DNA of 64,000 bases, taken from NCBI RefSeq assembly GCF_000742835.1, contig NZ_CP008941.1:558001-622000 (forward strand). The letters are read 5' to 3'. The notes below the pieces were generated by a model, which saw only the letters and a program-made list of their open reading frames with translations, had not been told where the DNA came from and ran no database searches. A program made the position numbers and the translations under genes. The stretch is from Candidatus Paracaedibacter acanthamoebae (GTDB lineage Bacteria > Pseudomonadota > Alphaproteobacteria > Paracaedibacterales > Paracaedibacteraceae). Below, one piece after another: positions 1 through 8,847 of this stretch (position 1 is the stretch's first letter; every line of letters begins with the position of its first letter).

Positions 1-101
1 GCCACACTCATGATTTTCCTATGTAAAACAAAAAATTTATAGATTTCTATTGACTTATAGCATAAAAGTTCACTATACCGTTAGATATATCTTATTGGTG
101 C

Positions 102-188
102 GCCCTTGTGGCGGAATTGGTAGACGCGGCAGACTCAAAATCTGTTGTATGTAGATACGTGGGAGTTCGAGTCTCCCCGAGGGCACCA
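102..188 (+). tRNA. tRNA-Leu(CAA)
   Basis: The 87-nt sequence folds as a class II tRNA: a 7-bp acceptor stem GCCCTTG pairs with CGAGGGC, followed by a discriminator A and an encoded CCA. The anticodon stem GCAGA/TCTGT encloses the loop CTCAAAA, giving anticodon CAA. It has the long variable arm expected of tRNA-Leu and a GTTCGAG T-loop. The gene ends 16 nt before the rnd start codon, so the two are probably co-transcribed. Confidence 0.96.
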
Positions 189-204
189 TTTCTTTCAAGT
201 ATGT

Positions 205-1272
205 ATGAATTTTATTCTTTCCAAACCATCTGACCTTAAACACTGGTGTGACTATTTCACTAAGGTGTCTGCTGTTGCCGTTGATACAGAATTTTGCCGT
301 GTTAATACGTATTGGCCTAAACTTGCCCTTATACAATTATCGGACGGCTGTGAGACGGTTTTAGTTGACCCTTTAGCTAAAGGCATAGATTTATCGCCCA
401 TCCGTGACTTGTTAGCAAATCCCTGTACCGTCAAAATCTTTCATTCATGCCGACAAGATCTCGAATTATTGCTAAAAGTTTTTGGGGAACTTCCCACTAA
501 TATCTTTGATACTCAGTTAGCTTATACGTTCTTACATCCGCTGGAAGAGGTTAGTTTGGCAAGAATGCTAGAAGAACAAATGGGGGTAGTCCTTAATAAA
601 TCAAAGCAAAATACAAACTGGATGCGTCGACCATTATCACCGTCCCAGCTGGTTTATGCCGCTAATGATGTTTTTCACCTCCCGGAAACCAAAGATCTAT
701 TAAGCAACAAGCTCAAAAGTCTTGGCCGGTATAATTGGTTCATGGAAGAACAGGCAGCTCAATTCGTGCTCCGAACATTTGCTCCAACGACAAGTTATTG
801 GATACGGCTAGCAAAGCGCGGAAATCATAAGTCGCGTCAGCTTCATATTTTAAAATCTCTGTGTGATTGGCGAGAAATTATAGCACAAGAATTGAATTAC
901 AACCGCAAAAGAGTTCTGCCCGATGAGGTCATTTTGCAAATTTCTGAAAAAGGAGATTTGTTAGAAAAGCCGGACGTAAATATTCCTGCTGCTTATCAAG
1001 CAGCTTTTGCAACACTGTGGGAACAAATTTCTGCTACACCTGAAGACAAATGGCCGCCTCGCTTAAAGCGCAAACCTATGACATTACAGGAACAAGAGCA
1101 TCTTGAACGTCTGCGAATTCTGCTTGAAAAAGTCGCAACTGAGCTTCATATATCCCCCAAACTTATTGCTACCACAGACGATTTGAAATCCTATGTACGC
1201 GGCAATCAGGATAGCCCCTTTTTAAAAGGATGGCGCCTAGAAGTTTTTGGCCAAGCAGTAAAAAATCTTTAA
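205..1272 (+). CDS. rnd: Ribonuclease D
   Basis: This is a 3'-5' exoribonuclease that trims tRNA 3' ends. The DEDD exonuclease domain fills the first ~190 residues: motif I is VDTEF, motif II lies around FHSCRQDLE and motif III is YAANDVFHL, supplying the metal-binding acidic residues. The C-terminal half fits the HRDC region. I chose the ATG at 205 because the open frame otherwise runs back into the tRNA; this gives 355 aa, close to E. coli RNase D (375 aa). It lies 16 nt downstream of tRNA-Leu, with no terminator between, so a shared transcript is likely. Codons and length look intact. Confidence 0.95.
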   Translation: MNFILSKPSDLKHWCDYFTKVSAVAVDTEFCRVNTYWPKLALIQLSDGCETVLVDPLAKGIDLSPIRDLLANPCTVKIFHSCRQDLELLLKVFGELPTNIFDTQLAYTFLHPLEEVSLARMLEEQMGVVLNKSKQNTNWMRRPLSPSQLVYAANDVFHLPETKDLLSNKLKSLGRYNWFMEEQAAQFVLRTFAPTTSYWIRLAKRGNHKSRQLHILKSLCDWREIIAQELNYNRKRVLPDEVILQISEKGDLLEKPDVNIPAAYQAAFATLWEQISATPEDKWPPRLKRKPMTLQEQEHLERLRILLEKVATELHISPKLIATTDDLKSYVRGNQDSPFLKGWRLEVFGQAVKNL

Positions 1273-1605
1273 GGTAGTTTTTCACCATATACACCTTATT
1301 TTGGGTAAGCATAAGCACAATCCCGAAACTCAATATCCCAAGGGCAAACAATAAATGCACCCCCGGGCTTGATCCCCCATCTAGTTGAGGACAGACCCGG
1401 GGTCTCCCAACCACATGAGTCATCGCTCGCCATCTCAAGTTCCCGGCTCTGCGGCCGAGAAAAGGCGACTAGAGGACATAGAAAAAAATTAAAAACAGGG
1501 GATTGAATTAACGAAATTTCATTGCTATCATTTTATATAAAGTTTATATATATTTTGTCACAAACATCCCGTCAATGTTCTTTAATTTTAGAAGAAAAAC
1601 CCAGT
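1273..1605. other. Intergenic region with a GC-rich imperfect inverted repeat
   Basis: No gene is supported in these 333 bases between rnd and the outer-membrane factor. A GC-rich block at about 1360-1408 stands out from the AT-rich surroundings: it contains CCCCGGGCTTGATCCCC and, 20 nt on, GACCCGGGGTCTCCC. These are partly complementary and resemble small dispersed palindromic elements of alphaproteobacteria. The stretch just before 1606 is very AT-rich and probably contains the promoter of the efflux operon. Confidence 0.5.
1360..1408. repeat. GC-rich palindromic repeat candidate
   Basis: Two GC-rich arms, CCCCGGGCTTGAT and AGACCCGGGGTCT, lie in imperfect inverted orientation; the second arm is itself a perfect palindrome around GACCCGGGGTC. 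Only one copy is visible here, so the repeat status is an inference from composition and shape. Confidence 0.4.
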
Positions 1606-2963
1606 ATGTATAAGAAATATATGCCGTTAGTTTTCCTAGGCATAACAGCATGTAATGCTCCTCCTATTGAAAAAAATTTACCTTCTATTCCAAAAACTTG
1701 GTCTGGAAATAAAGAAAAAAATTAGAATCTATCGATAAATCTAAGCTTAAGGAATGGTGGAAGCAGTTTGAGGATGAAAACTTAAATTGGCTAATTGAGC
1801 AGACCCTCAAAGAAAGCCCGGACATCCATCAAGCAGCAGCCCGAATTGACGAAGCGCGCGGATTGCAGAAAACCGCATTTGGTAGCCTTTTACCAGCGAT
1901 AAGCGGATCAGCAGATGTCAATCGAGGAAAACAATTATTTTTAAAGCCTATTACAGGGGATAGCTATGATGCTTCCTTTGATGCAAGCTACGAATTTGAT
2001 CTATTTGGAAAGAACCGGGAAGCCTTTAAGGCTGCTGAGAATGAACTACTTGCCACTCTGCAAGATTATGATTGGATTAAGCTCAGCATTATTGCAGAAG
2101 TGATACGCACCTATATCTCCATGCGGGCAGCGGAAAAACAGATTGTTTTGGCACAACACAATTTGGAAATTCAAAAAGATACTTTAGCATTGGTAGAACG
2201 TCAATTTAAGGCAGGTAGCGCCAGTGAATTTGACGTAAAAAGGACAGCCTTACAAGTTCATCAATCGACAGCAAGGATTGCGGATTACAACCGTCAAAAA
2301 GAAGTTTATATGCTGTCTCTTTTGACATTAACGGGACTAACAGCTGAATTGATTAAAGCGCATCTAACAACTTGCAAAGAAATACCCGGTATCGATTTAA
2401 AAGCAATTGCAGATGCGCCTGCCTCAGTTATTGCTCGCCGACCTGATATTACCGCTGCCAACCTTCGTTTCATCGAGGCAACATCGCTCAGGCAATCACA
2501 ACTTGCTGCTTTTTTCCCCACCCTAAGCCTTAGCAGTTTGTTTGGTCTTTCCCAAACAGTGTTAGTTCCTTCCACAACAGTCTGGAATATCGGCGGCAAG
2601 ACAGCTGTTTCTTTACTGGATTTTGGTCGCATTCAAGGACAAATTGATGCAGCGTCAGCCCGCGAGGTTACTGCTTATGAAGCCTGGCGTAAAGCAATTC
2701 TGCAAGGTCTTCAGGATGTAGAAACCGCTTTAACAAATACAGCTCGGTATGAGGAACAAAGGCATGCCCTTAATTTGGCAAAGATTAATGCAGCTAAAGC
2801 TGTCAGTCTGTCGCAAACGCGGTACCGCCAGGGAGATAATTCTCTTTTGGATGTGCTTGATGCGCAGCGCCATCTTATTGAAACAGATCAAGCTTTGATT
2901 GAGGTTGAAAACAGTTATGTAATCGCTATTGTGGCTCTTTATAAAGCCCTTGGACAATATTAA
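1606..2963 (+). pseudogene. Outer-membrane efflux factor (NodT/TolC-like lipoprotein), single -1 frameshift in A7
   Basis: This is the outer-membrane channel of a tripartite efflux pump. The reading frame from ATG 1606 encodes a lipoprotein signal with lipobox GITAC and then stops at 1723-1725. The next frame, open from about 1722, continues the family sequence with SKLKEWWKQFEDENLNWLIE and then the two coiled-coil OEP repeats up to 2963. The two halves meet at an A7 run (1715-1721); one extra A would restore a single ~453-aa protein of normal length. Only the second part would be found by a naive gene caller, from ATG 1863. The gene heads an operon with emrA- and emrB-like genes. It may be a pseudogene, a phase-variable gene, a product of transcriptional slippage, or a sequencing undercall. 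Confidence 0.85.
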
Positions 2964-2976
2964 TAAGGAAGATGCT

Positions 2977-3830
2977 ATGGAGCAGCAAAAAAAACAAAAA
3001 TGATAGCCGGTTTTATAGGGGCTTTAGCCCTTATTGTTGTTGTAGCATGGTATGTTCAGTTAGGCAAGGAAAGCACGGATGATGCCACGCTCGAAGCCCA
3101 TACGATTCCAATTTGCCCAAAAGTACCGGGGTATATTGCCACCCTGCATGTGAAAGACAATCAACACGTTAAAAAAGGCGATCTATTAGTTGAAATAGAC
3201 CCGCTTGATTATCAACTGCGAGTTGAATCTGCTAAAGCTAATTTAGCCTCAGCTGAGGTCTCAGCAAAGAATGCAGTGGTGAATGCTAAGCGCCAGCTTG
3301 CCATTGGTAAAGCTGCGGGTACACAAAAAGAAATTGATAATGCCTTAACAGCTGAGGCCACGGCAAAAGCAGCTGTTGATAGCGTTAAAGCTCAACTTTC
3401 TATTGCTGAAAAAGATCTTGCTGATACTCAGATTATTGCGCCAGAAGATGGTGTCGTTACTATGCGAACAGCAGAACAGGGCGCCTATGTCACCACCGGC
3501 AAACAATTGTTTATGATTGTCGGTAGAGAGCGGTGGGTTGTGGCAAACTTTAAAGAAACACAACTAACTGATATGCGGGCAGGGCAAAAAGTCAACATTG
3601 AGATTGATGCCTATCCTGATTTAAAACTTGAAGGCCTTGTCGATAGTATTCAAAATGGTACAGGCGCTCGTTTTTCAGCTTTTCCTCCCGAAAATGCGAC
3701 TGGCAATTTTGTGAAAATTGTTCAGCGTGTCCCTGTAAAAATTACCTTTAAACAGCCAGAGCTTGAAGGAATAACATTAGGTCCAGGTCTTTCTGTCTAT
3801 CCAACCGTCTATACTAAAAAATCTAAGTAA
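2977..3830 (+). CDS. HlyD/EmrA-family membrane fusion protein, start disturbed by A-tract
   Basis: This periplasmic adaptor links the inner-membrane pump to the outer-membrane channel. It has one N-terminal membrane anchor (IAGFIGALALIVVVAWYV), a biotinyl-lipoyl-like half (GYIATLHVKDNQHVKKGDLLVEI), a coiled-coil hairpin and a beta-barrel half (APEDGVVTMRTAEQGAYV). The ATG at 2977 has a good AAGGAAG ribosome site 5 nt upstream, but its frame stops at 3001 after an A8 and an A5 run. The main frame opens at ATG 3000, which has no ribosome site of its own. One extra A would join them. The protein from 3000 is 276 aa; EmrA-type adaptors are usually somewhat longer. The stop overlaps the emrB-like start. 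Confidence 0.85.
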
Positions 3831-5362
3831 TGACTTCATCAAAAACTAATCCCTGGATAATTGCTGCCGTCGCAAGTCTTGCTACCTTTATGGAAGTGCT
3901 AGATACGACAATTACGAATGTGTCTTTACGCCATATTGCGGGGTCACTGGGGGCAGGAGAAGACGAAAGCACCTGGGTATTAACCTCTTATTTGGTGGCT
4001 AATGGGATCATTTTGCCCTTATCCGGCTGGCTTTCAGATGCCGTGGGGCGTAAACGTTTCTTCATTGGCTGTATTCTCGGCTTTACCGCTGCTTCATTTT
4101 TATGTGGCGCTGCTTCTTCTTTGACAGAGATCATTATCTTTCGCATTCTACAAGGCCTCTTCGGTGGGGGATTACAGCCCACGCAACAGGCCATTATTTT
4201 AGACTCATTTCCTGTGGAAAAGCGAGGCACTGTCTTTGCCATCACCGGCATCACCATTATTATTGCTCCGATTCTGGGGCCAACACTGGGCGGCCTCATT
4301 ACTGACAACTTTTCATGGCGATGGATTTTTTATATTAATGTTCCTGTCGGATTAATGGCAGCTTTTATGGTTTGGCGCTTATTAGATGAATCTTCCCAGC
4401 AAAAACCTCGCGGTTTCCATAACCTTGATGTCTTTGGGCTTGGACTGGTAACGTTAGGATTAGCAGCTCTTCAAATTGTCCTTGATAAAGGACAGCAGGA
4501 TGATTGGTTTAGCAGTAGCTTTATCACCGCCTGTGCTTTAATCTGCTTTGCTTCAATTGGGGTTGCAATAATTTGGCTATGGGGACAAAAAGATCCTATT
4601 ATTGACTTATCCTTATTTAAAGATTGGGCGTTTGCTTCCTCTTGTATATTGATATTTTTGACTGGGTTCGTTTTATATGGCACAAATGTCATTCTTCCAC
4701 TCATGCTCCAAACTCAATTTGGCTACGATGCGACATTGGCGGGCCTTGTCTTATCGCCCGGGGGCTTAGCCTTACTGTTTTTAATGCCCTTATGCGGCAA
4801 GCTTATCGGCAGAATACAAGCTCGCTTTATGATTATGACAGGATTTGCTCTGTCGGCGCTGGGGATGTATCATTCAATGAACTTTACACCGCAAACTGAT
4901 TTTCACACTTTCCAATGGATACGTGTGGCGCAAATACTCGGTCTGCCATTTCTCTTTATTTCAATCAGTACGCTGGCATTTTCTAAGATTCCTAAGGAAA
5001 AAAGCAATAAAGCCTCAGCCTTGTTCTCCTTATTCCGGAATATCGGCGGCAGTGTGGGGATTGCGGTTGTCACCACCTTTGCGGTCCGCCAACAGCAAGT
5101 TCATCAACATTACCTCTCTGAGCATTTAGTTCCCGGCCAACTACCTTATCAAGAATTACTCAACCGTACCCTGAATTCTACAGGTGATATGAGTGTCAGC
5201 ATGGGAAAAATTTATCAAATGCTGCAAAAACAAGCGGCTTTGTGTGCCTATATCGATACCTTTGAGCTTTTAGGATACATTATGTGCACTTTAATATTTT
5301 TTGCTTTGTTGGTGCTACCTGCAAACCGGCCAGTTACCCAAACTATACCGGCCGCCCATTAG
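3830..5362 (+). CDS. EmrB/QacA-family (DHA2) drug:H+ antiporter
   Basis: This inner-membrane major facilitator exports drugs by proton antiport. At 510 aa with about 14 hydrophobic segments it matches DHA2 transporters. Family motifs are visible: LDTTITNVSL in helix 1, GWLSDAVGRKR (motif A) in the helix 2-3 loop, and GPTLGGLITD (motif C, antiporter) in helix 5. The ATG overlaps the adaptor stop (TAATG), indicating translational coupling. It forms the third gene of an EmrAB-TolC-like operon and, unlike the two upstream genes, has an uninterrupted frame. Substrate cannot be predicted. Confidence 0.92.
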   Translation: MTSSKTNPWIIAAVASLATFMEVLDTTITNVSLRHIAGSLGAGEDESTWVLTSYLVANGIILPLSGWLSDAVGRKRFFIGCILGFTAASFLCGAASSLTEIIIFRILQGLFGGGLQPTQQAIILDSFPVEKRGTVFAITGITIIIAPILGPTLGGLITDNFSWRWIFYINVPVGLMAAFMVWRLLDESSQQKPRGFHNLDVFGLGLVTLGLAALQIVLDKGQQDDWFSSSFITACALICFASIGVAIIWLWGQKDPIIDLSLFKDWAFASSCILIFLTGFVLYGTNVILPLMLQTQFGYDATLAGLVLSPGGLALLFLMPLCGKLIGRIQARFMIMTGFALSALGMYHSMNFTPQTDFHTFQWIRVAQILGLPFLFISISTLAFSKIPKEKSNKASALFSLFRNIGGSVGIAVVTTFAVRQQQVHQHYLSEHLVPGQLPYQELLNRTLNSTGDMSVSMGKIYQMLQKQAALCAYIDTFELLGYIMCTLIFFALLVLPANRPVTQTIPAAH

Positions 5363-5523
5363 GCTCATAACTAATTTTGCTGATATAGTCGGGATAAAAT
5401 TAGCCAAGCGTTCTTATTATAGTTAAAACTTGGAAGAAACGTTTTTTCTTATTTTGCAGATTTGTAAAAAATTATATTGAAAAAGCCCCTGTGAGTATGC
5501 AATAAATAACTTATCAAATCAGT

Positions 5524-5600
5524 CGGGAAGTAGCGCAGCCTGGTAGCGCGCCTGCTTTGGGAGCAGGATGTCGGAGGTTCAAATCCTCTCTTCCCGACCA
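5524..5600 (+). tRNA. tRNA-Pro(UGG)
   Basis: The 77-nt gene starts CGGGAAG and ends with CTTCCCG, discriminator A and encoded CCA. The anticodon stem CCTGC/GCAGG encloses TTTGGGA, giving anticodon TGG. The D-loop (AGCGCAGCCTGGTAGCGC) and T-loop GTTCAAATC are canonical. It ends 28 nt before the start of the complex I subunit gene. Confidence 0.96.
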
Positions 5601-5628
5601 TTTGTATTTAACGGCTCGGAGAGGGTCC

Positions 5629-5928
5629 ATGCCATACGCACGAATTTATTCCCCATCAAAAACTGCAATGCAGCAAGGTAAAGCTAAAACTGGTTATTGG
5701 GTTTTAGAATATAATAATTGCGATACTAAGTTCTACGATCCTATTATGGGCTGGACAGGCAGCAATTCTACCGACCATCAGATTTCTCTTACCTTTAAAA
5801 GCCTAGAAGCAGCAAAAAATTTTGCTGAATCCTTAGGATTAGGGCCCGTCATTGAATCCCTTCAAGTCCGTAAAATTCAAAAACGTTCTTACGCTGACAA
5901 TTTTCGCCACGATCGGCCACGCGGCTAA
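5629..5928 (+). CDS. ETC complex I subunit, NDUFS4-like (PF04800 type)
   Basis: This is a 99-aa accessory subunit of NADH:ubiquinone oxidoreductase, homologous to mitochondrial NDUFS4 and characteristic of alphaproteobacteria. The family core is visible: KFYDPIMGWTGSNSTDHQ followed by LTFKSLEAAKNFAESLG. The frame runs back into tRNA-Pro, so the ATG at 5629 is taken as the start; it follows a purine-rich GGAGAGGG. The short gap to the tRNA suggests co-transcription. The protein acts at the cytoplasmic N-module of complex I and shows that the organism respires. Confidence 0.92.
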   Translation: MPYARIYSPSKTAMQQGKAKTGYWVLEYNNCDTKFYDPIMGWTGSNSTDHQISLTFKSLEAAKNFAESLGLGPVIESLQVRKIQKRSYADNFRHDRPRG

Positions 5929-6246
5929 AAATTATAATCTTGCCTTTACAATCTATGATCTTTTAAATCGTAGATGAAAAAGGAATACTAGTTGTTGGTA
6001 GATTATTAAAAGCATCTGTGCATCCGTCGATTTTTCTTTATTCTATCAACCCATTTTTGCTTTTTCACCATGATCCTTGCTTCTGACTATTTTACTATAC
6101 CCGAGCATGATCCCTATCCATTGTCGCCTCTATTATTAAAAAGTTTAAAGGGCTAACAGCCTAAGCAAACAAAGGGTAGTCTGACTTTGCATGTTTTCTT
6201 CTGCAATTTACAAGTTAAAGTCCGACTTCCCCTCTATGAGAAATAT
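5929..6246. other. Intergenic region, no gene seen
   Basis: These 318 bases separate two convergent genes. I see only short broken frames. Near 6178-6235 the motif AGTC-GACTT occurs twice (AGTCTGACTTTG and AAAGTCCGACTT), which may be a weak hairpin, but there is no convincing T-tract. Confidence 0.5.
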
Positions 6247-7461
6247 TCATTCTTCTAAAAGATGATAGACATCACAATCACTATATGAATTTAGGCAATA
6301 GTTTAGTAAATCGATAGGTATCTTCTGTTCTTCTTGAAGTCTGTGCCCTTCTGCAGAGCGTTTAATGTTTACCATTTTTACTTTGTCTAAGGTGCTTAAA
6401 AAAGTTGAAAGAGCTTTGTCTAAGGATCTATAAGCAAGCAACACCTCTTTATGGTAGTTGCGAGGGTCGTCTTTAAGAACATCTATCACTCTTTGATAGG
6501 TTGTCAAAAAAGTTACAATATCTGTTTCTTGGGTTAAATCGAGATCATTTAGAATATACGTAAAATCGTTGCCGATAGATTCTATTGAAATCTCAGACGG
6601 CGCTGCCGCTGGACCCATCATGAATTTAGAAAGACTTAAAATTCGAGATACCCTATCTTCTTGCCATAAGGCCTTCATCATAGACTCGTTTTTTGAATAG
6701 AGCAGCTGAATAGTGGGATACTTAGCAATACAAGCTATGCCATAACCAGCTGTTAGAGATGATTTTAATGATGGGTAATTGACCCCCCACATCCATTCAT
6801 TGTCAGAATACAAAAAAGCTAATGGCAATTGGCTGGTGCGGGATTCTTCTCCACGGCCACATTCAACTTTACTGTCGAGGAATTGACTTAACCACTTGGC
6901 CGTTTCAGTTCGCAGCTTACCCCCATAGCCTTTTCCCTGAAATGCCTCTAAGACATCTGTCATTCCCTCTGCTATCAGATAACCATATTTTATCCATTGA
7001 GAAAAGGTTTGGATAGCGACAGGGCGTTCGCTTGTACGGTCATAGGCAACATAAACACCAAATGGGCTCTCAAGTCGATAGCTTAATTCATCTTGATGGC
7101 TCTCAAGTCTGCCTGTTTCTTCAAATACACTAAGCGTTTGTTGAGTTGTATCGTGCTGAGTTAGTTTTTTTATAATGAGAGGGGATTCCTTCTCATCAAA
7201 AATAATTTGAGTATAATCGGCTGCTGAAGAGGCATGCAAGATTATTACTAGGCTTGAGATAAATATTTTTTTCCGTCCAAGGTGGCCAAACAGCCTGAAA
7301 TTACCGAAATTTTGACTTTCCGATTTAGTCAGGTTTTTAATGATGTTCCAACACCGGTAAATGGCCTTACCGAAGGATAAACAGTGAAAATCAAGATGGC
7401 GAAAATATGAATGACAGAAACCGACAGCTGCAGCTCGTTTGAGTATAAATATATATTGCAT
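6247..7461 (-). CDS. GNAT-like acetyltransferase with exported-protein signal displaced inward
   Basis: The 404-aa product carries a GNAT acetyl-CoA-binding motif around VLEAFQGKGYGGKLRTETAKWL (Q-x-x-G-x-G), about residues 168-190. The rest is not recognised. The N-terminus is odd: residues 1-65 look unnatural, and a normal signal-peptide-like stretch, KKIFISSLVIILHASSAADY, starts only near residue 64 with no start codon before it. The ATG at 7461 has a strong AGGAGG ribosome site. The simplest reading is that foreign DNA was inserted just after the original start, keeping the frame open. The acceptor substrate is unknown; an exported acetyltransferase would be unusual. Confidence 0.6.
   Translation of the reverse strand: MQYIFILKRAAAVGFCHSYFRHLDFHCLSFGKAIYRCWNIIKNLTKSESQNFGNFRLFGHLGRKKIFISSLVIILHASSAADYTQIIFDEKESPLIIKKLTQHDTTQQTLSVFEETGRLESHQDELSYRLESPFGVYVAYDRTSERPVAIQTFSQWIKYGYLIAEGMTDVLEAFQGKGYGGKLRTETAKWLSQFLDSKVECGRGEESRTSQLPLAFLYSDNEWMWGVNYPSLKSSLTAGYGIACIAKYPTIQLLYSKNESMMKALWQEDRVSRILSLSKFMMGPAAAPSEISIESIGNDFTYILNDLDLTQETDIVTFLTTYQRVIDVLKDDPRNYHKEVLLAYRSLDKALSTFLSTLDKVKMVNIKRSAEGHRLQEEQKIPIDLLNYCLNSYSDCDVYHLLEE
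7268..7440. repeat. Possible inserted repeat or IS-end remnant in the 5' part of the GNAT gene
   Basis: Between the likely original start and the signal-peptide codons lies about 170 bp containing GGTGGCCAAACAGCCTGAAA and, in opposite orientation, TTTAGTCAGGTTTTT. CCTGA/TCAGG outer arms flank a degenerate interior. GTGGCCAAA..CCTG motifs resemble terminal repeats of some IS21-like elements, but no transposase is present, so this is tentative. Confidence 0.3.
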
Positions 7462-7736
7462 CGAGATCCTCCTACATAGTGTATTTTAAGGATTTGCTTT
7501 CGTGACTGGGCATGGCAGTACTAGAAATAATACCTAGTCCTTGTTTTTTAATAAGGGGTGTTAAAATCTGATTAAACCTTCATTTAAAAGCAGGTTTTTT
7601 TTATGATCCTTCTTGAAGAAATATTGGCTTAATTGAGTTTTTTTGCAAGCATTTTGATCAACATCAAAATTTAATACTCTCTCTATTACAAACTAGTTCT
7701 AGTTGTAAATAAAAATTGAGGAAGGAGGAGGGGGCA

Positions 7737-8192
7737 TTATAGATGGTTCGCTTTTATAAGAGTGCTCGACAGGCCTTCTATCAAGTTATTAACTTCGACC
7801 AATTTAGCGTTGATTGTTGCGGCTTGCTTTTTCTTATTGTCCGTTTGAGGATCTGCCAGTGTTATTGCTAAAATTGCCGGCTGCACTGCCTGCACTAAAG
7901 TAAGATAATCTTCATAAGTCTTAAGCATCGGTAACAAAATAACAGTATCTACACACTGTAATTCTGCTAAAATTTCAGCCCGCTGCCTTTGAGTGTGAAT
8001 AGGGGCGCTGCCCTTCCTAAGTTGGATAGCAATATCGCTTTCAAGAGCCACCACCAGTGCGCCCAACTTTGCTGATGCTTTTAAAAAATTTAAGTGACCG
8101 TAATGAAGAAGGTCAAAGCATCCTCCAACCAGTATACACCCTGGTAAGGCAATAGAATTATCAAATGGATAAGTGATAATTTTCAGTTGCAT
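7737..8192 (-). CDS. Cytidylyltransferase-like nucleotidyltransferase (HldE-C/RfaE type)
   Basis: This 151-aa single-domain protein belongs to the HxGH nucleotidyltransferases. GCFDLLHYGHLNFLKASAKLG at residues ~23-43 carries the HYGH nucleotide-binding motif and GxFD start. Such domains transfer AMP or CMP to a phosphorylated sugar or alcohol; relatives include the adenylyltransferase half of HldE and glycerol-3-phosphate cytidylyltransferase. The usual ISSTxIR-like end is replaced by LSSTLIKANHL. No heptose-pathway gene is adjacent, so the substrate is open. It is a single gene, divergent from the FKBP gene. Confidence 0.8.
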   Translation of the reverse strand: MQLKIITYPFDNSIALPGCILVGGCFDLLHYGHLNFLKASAKLGALVVALESDIAIQLRKGSAPIHTQRQRAEILAELQCVDTVILLPMLKTYEDYLTLVQAVQPAILAITLADPQTDNKKKQAATINAKLVEVNNLIEGLSSTLIKANHL

Positions 8193-8255
8193 TTTTATTA
8201 AGATCTCCGTAAGTCTTAATAAGACTATATCATTGTGATGTGATGAGGAGAAGAT

Positions 8256-8693
8256 ATGTTAAAATATGCAACTATGGTTGCTATGGTCGCGGTTGCGTGT
8301 GCAGAGGCATCAAATATGTCAAATGCAACGTCAGAAGCACCATCAGAACAGGAGAGAAAAGTGTCCGATAAATTAGTAATTACAGATGAAAAAATTGGCG
8401 ACGGCGCAGAAGCAAAAGCAGGCCAATTGGTAACCGTGCATTACACAGGTCGTTTAACTGATGGAACGAAATTCGATTCATCCGTGGACCGCAATCAACC
8501 ATTCCGCTTTATGCTTGGCGTTGGTCAAGTTATTAAAGGTTGGGATGAAGGGGTTGTTGGCATGAAAATTGGTGGTCAGCGTAAATTGGTCATCCCTGCA
8601 GAAAAGGGATATGGCGCCCGAGGCGCAGGTGCAGCAATTCCGCCTAATGCAACTTTAGAATTTGATGTTGAATTAATTTCAGTTGAAGGCTAA
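8256..8693 (+). CDS. FKBP-type peptidyl-prolyl cis-trans isomerase
   Basis: This 145-aa protein catalyses proline isomerisation during protein folding. An N-terminal stretch (MLKYATMVAMVAVACAEA) looks like an export or lipoprotein signal, giving a periplasmic enzyme. The FKBP domain spans ~45-144: VTVHYTGRLTDGTKFDSS, FMLGVGQVIKGWDEG, KLVIPAEKGYG and IPPNATLEFDVEL hold the conserved pocket residues (Y, F, D, V-I, W, Y). The ATG at 8256 has GAGGAG upstream. A rho-independent terminator follows. Confidence 0.93.
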   Translation: MLKYATMVAMVAVACAEASNMSNATSEAPSEQERKVSDKLVITDEKIGDGAEAKAGQLVTVHYTGRLTDGTKFDSSVDRNQPFRFMLGVGQVIKGWDEGVVGMKIGGQRKLVIPAEKGYGARGAGAAIPPNATLEFDVELISVEG

Positions 8694-8728
8694 ATACCTT
8701 TAATATAAATTTCTAGATATTTCAAATT

Positions 8729-8764
8729 AAAAGACATCACCATTATGGTTGGTGTCTTTTTTAT
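8729..8764 (+). terminator. Rho-independent terminator after the FKBP gene
   Basis: AAAAGACATCACC and GGTTGGTGTCTTTT form an inverted repeat around ATTAT, followed directly by a T-rich run. It lies 36 nt after the isomerase stop. Confidence 0.8.
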
Positions 8765-8847
8765 TTAACCTACTATAAGTTAATGTAAAATTATCATTTA
8801 CACTGTATTATTGTTTTATAATTTCTTAATAAGTGGGAATATTGAGA

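Noticed and set aside
73-336. Minus-strand 87-aa frame over tRNA-Leu
   Set aside because: It runs antisense through the tRNA and the rnd start and has no family similarity or ribosome site.
5524-5600. tRNA-Pro as a prophage attachment site
   Set aside because: Flanking genes are host genes and no partial tRNA copy or phage gene lies nearby.
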